From Actinomycetes bacterium (GTDB taxonomy: Bacteria > Actinomycetota > Acidimicrobiia > Acidimicrobiales > Palsa-688): 8,333 nucleotides of DNA. The notes beneath the pieces were generated by a model. That model worked only from the letters and a program-made list of their open reading frames with translations, ran no database searches and had not been told where the DNA came from. The DNA lies in contig JAKARG010000127.1 in assembly GCA_021819345.1 (NCBI GenBank), forward strand, positions 1 through 8,333, read 5' to 3'. The position numbers and the translations under genes were made by a program. Every line of letters begins with the position of its first letter. The first letter of the stretch is position 1. Below, one piece after another: positions 3,923 through 8,333 of the stretch.

Positions 3923-6302
3923 CACCTCCGTCGAGCTGGCGCGGGCCTTGACCAGTAGGACCCGGGGGGGCCGGCAGGTCCGCCGGAGGAGCCCGCAGCG
4001 CCTCCGGGAGCCCCTCCGAGTGCACCACGTGGAGCCTCTGGGTCGCCCGGGTCACCGCAACATAGAGCGCCCGGAGACCCTGGGGCGACTCGGCGACGAC
4101 CCGGGTCGGCTCGGCCACCACGACCACGTCGAACTCGAGCCCCTTGGCCTCGGCCACGGTGAGCAACGACACCGGCGCGTCGAGAGCGCCCTCGGCGGCA
4201 TCCCCGAAGTCCACGGCTGCGGCGACGAGCGACCCGGCCACCGGGGCGAGAAGGCTCGCCGGCACCAGCACCCCGATCGTGCCGCCACCCGGGCCTAGGC
4301 GGCGCAGCTCTGCGACGACCCGGCCGGCGACCACCTCTGGGACCCCGGCGCCGAGCGCAGCGACCCCGGCGCCGAGCGGAGCGGATCCGGCGGGAGGCGC
4401 AGCGACCCCGGCGCCGAGCGCAGCGACCCCGGCGGGGGCGACGCTCACCAGCTCCGGCTCCTCGCCGCTCGCCCGGACCGTCTCGGGTGGGCGCATCCCC
4501 GGTGCCGCCTGGTCGAGCACCCGCCGGGCGAGCTCGATGATCTCCGCCGGGGTGCGGTAGTTGACGGTCAGCTCGGCGAGGCGCCAGCCACGACGTGCCG
4601 GCAGGTGCTCGACGACCTCGTCCCAGGTCCTCGGGGCCCACGGTCCGGTCGCCTGGGCGATGTCGCCGACTACGGTCATCGACCCCGACAGCGACCGCCG
4701 GGCGAGCATCCGCAGCTGCATCGGCGTCAGGTCCTGGGCCTCGTCGACCACCACGTGCCCGTAGGTGCGCAGCTGCTCTGCAGCTGCGCCTCGGCGACGG
4801 AGCGGCCCGAGCAGGGCCAAGGCCTCGTCGAGCAGAGGGATGTCTGCGTCGGTCCAGTCGACCTCTGCCGGCGACGGGCTGCGCTCCCGGTGCAGCAGCC
4901 GCTGCTCCTGCTCGCCGAGCAGGCCCCGGCCGGCCAGCGCGACGAGGGCCGGGGCCCCGAGCAGGTCGTGGAGGAAGGCCTGCGGGCTGAGCAGGGGCCA
5001 CATCCGCTCCAGTGCCTCCGACACCTCCGGCAGGCGGCGCAGCTCGCTCCCGAGCTCGCTCGGGGTGAGCCCCGGATCCGACGGCTCCGACGGCTCGGAC
5101 GGATCGGCGGCATCGCCGACGCCCTCGGAGATGGCCGGCCCGTTCGTGGGCCGCCACCGTGCGACCTGCTCTCCGCCTGCCCGGGCGACCGAGGACCGTC
5201 GCTCCAGCTGGCCGAGGAAGTGCCGCCAGAGCAAGGTCTCGAGGGCTCGCCGGCGGGCGTTGTGGGTGCCGGGGCGCCGGCGCACGGAGGCCACGAGCTG
5301 CTCGCTCGCCTCGGGGGTGAGACGCAGGATCGAGCGCCCGAAGGGCACGTCCAAGCTCCGGCGCAGCTTGCGCTCCCGGTCGGCCACCGCCCTGGCGAGC
5401 ACGCGGGCCATCCGCGGGTCACCCTTCAGGCGAGCGACCGCGGGGTCCTCCCCAGCCAGCTTACCCGGTGCTCCGAACAACCCCGACACCGTCGACAGCT
5501 CCACTCCGCTCTCCCCGAGCGAGGGCAGGACGTGGGCGATGTAGCGCAAGAAGGTCGGGTTGGGCCCGACGACCAGCACCCCCTGGCGCTCGAGGGGGAA
5601 GCGGTGGGTGTAGAGCAGGTACGCGGCGCGATGCAGCGCAACGGCCGTCTTGCCGGTGCCCGGTCCGCCCTGGACGACGAGCACCCCCCCGAGTGGCCCC
5701 CGGATCACCTCGTCCTGCTCCCGCTGGACCGTGGCGACGATGTCGCGCATCCGCCCGGTCCGGGACCTCTGCAAGGCGGAGAGCAGCACCTGCGGGCCGC
5801 TCAGGCCGAGGCCCACGCCGTCGTCGTCGCCTTCCACCCCGAACAGCTCGTCCTCCAGGTCGAGCACCCGCCGGCCCTCGGTCAGGAAGTGACGCCGGCG
5901 GCTGAGACCCATCGGCTGGGCCCCCGTCGCCCGGTAGAACGGCTCGGCGACGGGGGCCCTCCAGTCGACCACGAGCGGCTCCTGGTCGACGTCGGAGATC
6001 GCCAGGCGCCCGATGTGGAAGGCTTCTCCTCCGCCGGGGGCTGCCCCCCGCCGGTCGAGCCGTCCGAAGACCAGGGACTCCCTGCCGATCTGGAGCTGCT
6101 CCAGTCGGGCCAGGCCGTCTCGGACCCGGATGTCACGCTCGGTGAGCGCCTGGAAGGTGCCCCCCCGCTCGCCGAATGCCTCCCTCAGCCTCCCCGAGGC
6201 GGTCCTGCGCATGTCCTCCAGCCGGCCGTAGGCGTGGTCCACGTGAGCCTGCTCGGCCTCGACGTCGGGGTGGGGCATAGGGAACATGACAGGTTGCGTC
6301 AT
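3894..6302 (-). CDS. helR: HelD/HelR-type RNA polymerase-associated ATPase (UvrD/Rep-like)
   Basis: An 802-residue superfamily 1 helicase-like ATPase of the HelD type. These proteins release RNA polymerase from nucleic acid, and actinobacterial HelR members can dislodge rifamycins. The N-terminus has a coiled-coil arm (EAEQAHVDHAYGRLEDMRR, 15-33), then IGRLAISD and PLVVDWRAPVAEPFYRAT (109-126), typical of HelD rather than UvrD. Motor motifs follow: QREQDEVIR (193-201), Walker A GGPGTGKT (212-219), Walker B VVDEAQD (518-524), NYRTP (581-585), KGLEFD near 710 and VAVTRAT with Arg752. Residues about 397-410 (SEP repeats) and 620-654 (AALGAGV heptads) are low-complexity inserts. ATG 6302 was chosen over 6344, which adds 14 non-conserved residues; 6287 and 6278 are possible, and none has a clear ribosome site. 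It converges with the glycosyltransferase and diverges from hemE. The helR symbol is by family; rifamycin resistance is not shown by sequence. Confidence 0.88.
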   Translation of the reverse strand: MTQPVMFPMPHPDVEAEQAHVDHAYGRLEDMRRTASGRLREAFGERGGTFQALTERDIRVRDGLARLEQLQIGRESLVFGRLDRRGAAPGGGEAFHIGRLAISDVDQEPLVVDWRAPVAEPFYRATGAQPMGLSRRRHFLTEGRRVLDLEDELFGVEGDDDGVGLGLSGPQVLLSALQRSRTGRMRDIVATVQREQDEVIRGPLGGVLVVQGGPGTGKTAVALHRAAYLLYTHRFPLERQGVLVVGPNPTFLRYIAHVLPSLGESGVELSTVSGLFGAPGKLAGEDPAVARLKGDPRMARVLARAVADRERKLRRSLDVPFGRSILRLTPEASEQLVASVRRRPGTHNARRRALETLLWRHFLGQLERRSSVARAGGEQVARWRPTNGPAISEGVGDAADPSEPSEPSDPGLTPSELGSELRRLPEVSEALERMWPLLSPQAFLHDLLGAPALVALAGRGLLGEQEQRLLHRERSPSPAEVDWTDADIPLLDEALALLGPLRRRGAAAEQLRTYGHVVVDEAQDLTPMQLRMLARRSLSGSMTVVGDIAQATGPWAPRTWDEVVEHLPARRGWRLAELTVNYRTPAEIIELARRVLDQAAPGMRPPETVRASGEEPELVSVAPAGVAALGAGVAAPPAGSAPLGAGVAALGAGVPEVVAGRVVAELRRLGPGGGTIGVLVPASLLAPVAGSLVAAAVDFGDAAEGALDAPVSLLTVAEAKGLEFDVVVVAEPTRVVAESPQGLRALYVAVTRATQRLHVVHSEGLPEALRAPPADLPAPPGPTGQGPRQLDGGGPGGPASLN
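4341..4445 (-). repeat. 21-bp tandem repeat inside the HelD-type gene, five units
   Basis: Five contiguous 21-bp units begin at 4341, 4362, 4383, 4404 and 4425. Units 1 and 4 are identical on the plus strand (GACCCCGGCGCCGAGCGCAG + C); unit 2 differs by one base; 3 and 5 are more diverged. In the ATPase they encode heptads SVAPAGV, AALGAGV, AAPPAGS, APLGAGV, AALGAGV (residues 620-654). The insert lies between the NYRTP and KGLEFD motifs, outside the recognisable motor motifs, so it is probably a flexible surface loop. Confidence 0.92.
5074..5109 (-). repeat. 9-bp tandem repeat inside the HelD-type gene, four units
   Basis: The plus-strand units are GGATCCGAC, GGCTCCGAC, GGCTCGGAC and GGATCGGCG. 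They encode the acidic proline-rich run DPSEPSEPSDP at about residues 397-410, upstream of the Walker B motif in a region without conserved motor residues. It is probably an interdomain linker. Confidence 0.8.
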
Positions 6303-6306
6303 CGCG

Positions 6307-6375
6307 CCCGGGTCCGCAAGCCCGGGGCCCGACGAGCGCCGCAAGCGGCTGATCGCGCAAGGGGGGATAGCTTGC
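6307..6375. promoter_or_regulatory. Divergent helR/hemE control region with repeated CGCAAG motifs
   Basis: The 77-bp gap between the divergent starts holds three direct copies of CGCAAG (6315-6320, 6340-6345, 6356-6361; CTTGCG on the helR strand). It also has GCAAG...CTTGC as an inverted pair (6357-6361 with 6371-6375), a palindrome GCCGCAAGCGGC (6338-6349), and CCCGGG arms flanking the first copy (6307-6312 and 6321-6326). On the helR strand the last element reads CCCGGGCTTGCGGACCCGGG. Its GGGCTTGCGG resembles one half of the rifamycin-associated element known upstream of actinobacterial rifamycin-resistance genes, as I remember that consensus. The other half is not conserved. No clear -10/-35 pair is visible. 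Confidence 0.4.
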
Positions 6376-6379
6376 AGCG

Positions 6380-7423
6380 GTGGCCGCCACCTCCCGGGTC
6401 TTCCTCGACGCCTGCCGGGGTCGGCCGGTCCCCTTCACGCCGGTGTGGTTCATGCGCCAGGCCGGGCGGTCGCTGCCGGAGTACCGGGCGCTCCGCAAGG
6501 AGGGCAGCATCCTCGAGGTGGTCCGTCGGCCGGAGCTGGCGGCCGAGATCACCCTGCAGCCGGTGCGCCGCTACGGGGTCGACGCCGCCATCCTCTACTC
6601 CGACATCGTGGTGCCGGTCGCCTCGATCGGCTTCGGCGTCGACATCGTCCCCGGAGTCGGGCCGGTGGCAGAGCGCCGCTTCGACTCCCCCGCCGACCTC
6701 GGGCGCCTGCGTTGCCTGGAGCCCGACGAGGACCTTCCCTGGGTCGCCGAGACCGTCAGGATCCTGGTCGGGGAGCTACAGGTGCCGCTGATCGGCTTCG
6801 CCGGGGCGCCTTTCACCGTGGCGAGCTACCTGGTGGAGGGCCGACCATCGCGAGACTACGTGCGGACCAAGGCGCTCATGCACTCGGACCAGGCGACCTG
6901 GTTCGCCCTGATGGACCGCCTGGCGTCGATCGCAGTGCGATCGCTCGCCGCCCAGGTCGCCGCCGGGGCCGCCGCGGTGCAGGTCTTCGACAGCTGGGCC
7001 GGGGCGCTCGACCCCGACGACTACCGGCGCTTCGTGCTCCCGGCCACCAAGCGGGTGATCGGGGACCTGGAGGGCTGTGGCGTACCGAGGATCCTGTTCG
7101 GGGTCGGGACCGGTGAGCTCCTCGGCGCGTTCGCGGAGACAGGAGCCGACGTGGTCGGGGTCGACTGGCGGGTCCCCCTCGAGGTGGCTCGCCGGCGGGT
7201 CGGCCCCGGGCCTGCGCTCCAGGGCAACCTGGACCCGGCGGTGTGCGCCGCCGGGTGGGATCCCACCCGGGCCAAGGCCCGGGCGATCCTCTCGGGCGTC
7301 GGCGGCGCCCCCGGGCATGTGTTCAACCTCGGCCACGGGGTGCTGCCCGAGACCGATCCCGCGGTGCTCGGGCGCCTGGTCGAGCTGGTCCACGAGCAGA
7401 CCACCGGGGGCGGGACGACGTGA
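6380..7423 (+). CDS. hemE: Uroporphyrinogen decarboxylase
   Basis: HemE removes the four acetate carboxyls of uroporphyrinogen III to give coproporphyrinogen III in the cytoplasm. The 347-residue product has both family signatures: PVWFMRQAGRSLPEYR (21-36) and GFAGAPFTVASYLVEG (139-154). Expected active-site residues are present: Arg26 and Arg30 in the first signature, Asp75 in LYSDIVVP (equivalent to human Asp86), Tyr150 (human Tyr164) and His319 in NLGHGVLPETDP. GVDWRVP is also conserved. Length is normal. The start must be GTG 6380, since an in-frame TAG lies at 6368-6370. An AAGGGGGG tract ends 13 bases upstream, a rather long spacing for a ribosome site. The stop overlaps the start of hemY, so the two are probably one operon. 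It is divergent from the helR-type gene. Confidence 0.97.
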   Translation: MAATSRVFLDACRGRPVPFTPVWFMRQAGRSLPEYRALRKEGSILEVVRRPELAAEITLQPVRRYGVDAAILYSDIVVPVASIGFGVDIVPGVGPVAERRFDSPADLGRLRCLEPDEDLPWVAETVRILVGELQVPLIGFAGAPFTVASYLVEGRPSRDYVRTKALMHSDQATWFALMDRLASIAVRSLAAQVAAGAAAVQVFDSWAGALDPDDYRRFVLPATKRVIGDLEGCGVPRILFGVGTGELLGAFAETGADVVGVDWRVPLEVARRRVGPGPALQGNLDPAVCAAGWDPTRAKARAILSGVGGAPGHVFNLGHGVLPETDPAVLGRLVELVHEQTTGGGTT

Positions 7424-8333
7424 AGGTGGCGGTGGTCGGAGGGGGCATCACCGGGCTGGCCGCGGCCTGGGAGCTGCGCTCCGACGCCGAGGTCACGGTG
7501 CTCGAGGCAGCCAGCGTCGGCGGCCGGGTCCGCACCACCGACTTCGAGGGCGTGGCGGTGGACGAAGGCCCCGACGCCTTCATCACCCGCGCCCCCGCTG
7601 CCCTGCAGCTGTGCGCCGAGCTCGGGCTCGCCGACGAGCTGGTCTCCCCCGCTGCCGGGCGGACGCTGCTCTGGGTCGGCGGGAAGCTGCGCCCGCTGCC
7701 CGAGGGCCTGGTGCTCGGGGTTCCCGGCCGGCTGGGGCCGGTGCTGCGCAGCGGCCTGCTCTCCCCGACGGGCGCTCTGCGGGCGGGGCTCGACCTGGTG
7801 TTGCCGCCGACCCCGATCGGCGAGGACGTCGGCGTCGGCGAGCTGGTCGCCGCCCGCTTCGGCCACGAGGTCGCCACCCGGCTGGTCGAGCCGCTCCTCG
7901 GCAGCATCCACGCCACGACGATCGACGGGCTCTCGGCGAGCGCGACCGCACCCCAGCTGCTCGCCGCCGCCAGGGCGGGTCGCAGCCTGCTCCTCGCGCT
8001 CGGCCGCCAGGGCGGCACGACCCGAAGCGGGGAGCCGACGGCGACGGGAGGGAGGGCGGCGACGGGAGGGAGGGCGGCGACGGGAGGGAGGCCGGCGCTG
8101 TTCCTCGCCCCACGGACCGGGATGGGTCGCATGGTGGAACGCCTCCGCGAGGAGCTGGTCGCCGCCGGAGCGAGCATCGAGTCAGTCCGTGCCGGGCGGA
8201 TCGGCCCGGCCCCCGACGGTCGGATCTCGGTCGAGGGCGCCGGTACCTTCGACGGGGTCGTGCTGGCGATCCCAGCCCGGGATGCGGCGAGCGCCCTCGG
8301 GCCACTGTCGCCCCCCGGCCTGACCCGGATAGA
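7420..8333 (+). CDS. hemY: Coproporphyrinogen/protoporphyrinogen oxidase, N-terminal part (runs off right edge)
   Basis: This FAD-dependent oxidase aromatises the porphyrinogen ring. In actinobacteria the substrate is normally coproporphyrinogen III (CgoX, coproporphyrin-dependent pathway), which fits direct coupling to hemE. 304 codons are visible. The N-terminus is a classic FAD-binding fold: VVGGGITGLAAAWEL (5-19), VTVLEA with ribose-binding Glu29, GGRVRT (34-39) and DEGPDAFITR (48-57). Family blocks follow: LPEGLVLGVP, then VGELVAARFGHEVATRLVEPLLGSIHA, then PRTGMGRMVERL. The C-terminal FAD-binding part lies outside the window. GTG 7420-7422 shares four bases (GTGA) with the hemE stop, indicating translational coupling. 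Residues 208-225 are an 18-bp-repeat insert (ATGGRA, ATGGRA, ATGGRP) in the variable linker before the PRTGMGRMVERL block. No frameshift is seen in the visible portion. Confidence 0.95.
   Translation, partial: MKVAVVGGGITGLAAAWELRSDAEVTVLEAASVGGRVRTTDFEGVAVDEGPDAFITRAPAALQLCAELGLADELVSPAAGRTLLWVGGKLRPLPEGLVLGVPGRLGPVLRSGLLSPTGALRAGLDLVLPPTPIGEDVGVGELVAARFGHEVATRLVEPLLGSIHATTIDGLSASATAPQLLAAARAGRSLLLALGRQGGTTRSGEPTATGGRAATGGRAATGGRPALFLAPRTGMGRMVERLREELVAAGASIESVRAGRIGPAPDGRISVEGAGTFDGVVLAIPARDAASALGPLSPPGLTRI
8041..8094 (+). repeat. Three tandem 18-bp units in hemY, with G-quadruplex potential
   Basis: GCGACGGGAGGGAGGGCG is repeated at 8041-8058 and 8059-8076 exactly and at 8077-8094 with one change. 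In frame it encodes ATGGRA, ATGGRA, ATGGRP. On the coding strand the runs GGG-A-GGG-A-GGG, a seven-base spacer and GGG meet the usual four-run quadruplex pattern (loops 1, 1, 7). The mRNA would carry the same tract. Confidence 0.95.

Noticed and set aside
2642..3925. A 427-codon minus-strand frame opposite the glycosyltransferase, beginning with repeated LAAPPASTDLD
   Set aside because: The plus strand encodes a full GT2 domain with catalytic motifs. The minus frame is a Gly/Pro/Arg-rich shadow whose repeated start simply comes from the 33-bp tandem repeat.
3685..5157. A 490-codon Arg/Gly/Ala-rich minus-strand frame overlapping the 3' half of the HelD-type gene
   Set aside because: It is another frame of the same strand as the real gene, has biased composition and no motif.
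4605..6791. A 728-codon open frame on the plus strand running through most of the HelD-type gene and into hemE
   Set aside because: It is antisense to a protein with all motor motifs in place, its translation is low-complexity and has no recognisable domain, and it crosses into hemE in the wrong frame. Long antisense frames are expected at this GC content.
1..8333. Search for mobile elements, tRNA/rRNA genes, toxin-antitoxin or defence genes
   Set aside because: No transposase, integrase, terminal inverted repeats, tRNA-like cloverleaf or defence-type domain could be recognised; codon use and GC look uniform throughout.

Overview
The window is very GC-rich, uses GTG/TTG starts, and is packed with bacterial genes. 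These traits, together with a FliA/WhiG-type sigma factor, a mycobacterial-style orotate phosphoribosyltransferase, an actinobacterial HelD/HelR-type RNA polymerase-associated ATPase and a hemE-hemY pair, point to a flagellated actinobacterium. An Acidimicrobiia-like lineage is plausible, but the sequence alone does not prove it. I see no rRNA, tRNA, CRISPR array, transposase, integrase, toxin or defence island. This is mostly housekeeping chromosome with some unusual regulatory and repeat structure.

Layout, left to right. (1) Positions 1-148, minus strand: N-terminal part of a gene resembling the flagellar chaperone FlgN, running off the left edge. (2) 222-247: a perfect 10-bp hairpin, likely the terminator of the next gene. 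(3) 258-899, minus strand: a LuxR/NarL-type regulator whose receiver-like domain has lost the phosphorylation residues. (4) 900-1102: a divergent control region with a 42-bp inverted repeat (arms TAGTTCTTACGGCGG and CCCCCGAAAGAACTA) and a second small hairpin. (5) 1103-1999, plus strand: a FliA/WhiG-family sigma factor. (6) 2073-2630, minus strand: pyrE, convergent with the sigma gene. (7) 2636-3868, plus strand: a CrtQ-like membrane glycosyltransferase, divergent from pyrE with start codons almost touching. (8) 3894-6302, minus strand: a HelD/HelR-type ATPase, convergent with the glycosyltransferase across a 33-bp tandem repeat that holds both stop codons. (9) 6303-6379: a divergent control region rich in CGCAAG motifs. 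(10) 6380-7423, plus strand: hemE. (11) 7420-8333, plus strand: hemY/cgoX, overlapping hemE by 4 bp and cut by the right edge.

How the parts fit together. The left third looks like a flagellar control module: a non-canonical LuxR-type regulator, a flagellar-class sigma factor and a chaperone-like gene around one shared operator-like palindrome. This is the best candidate here for something not fully described. The centre holds pyrimidine synthesis (pyrE), a glycosyltransferase of unknown substrate and an RNA polymerase-recycling ATPase. The right end is a translationally coupled pair for two consecutive haem steps.

A second theme is that five short tandem repeats of different unit sequence (12, 33, 21, 9 and 18 bp) all have units divisible by three. 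They sit in non-conserved linkers or gene ends, so copy-number change would lengthen or shorten proteins without breaking the frame. I found no clearly novel enzyme system.
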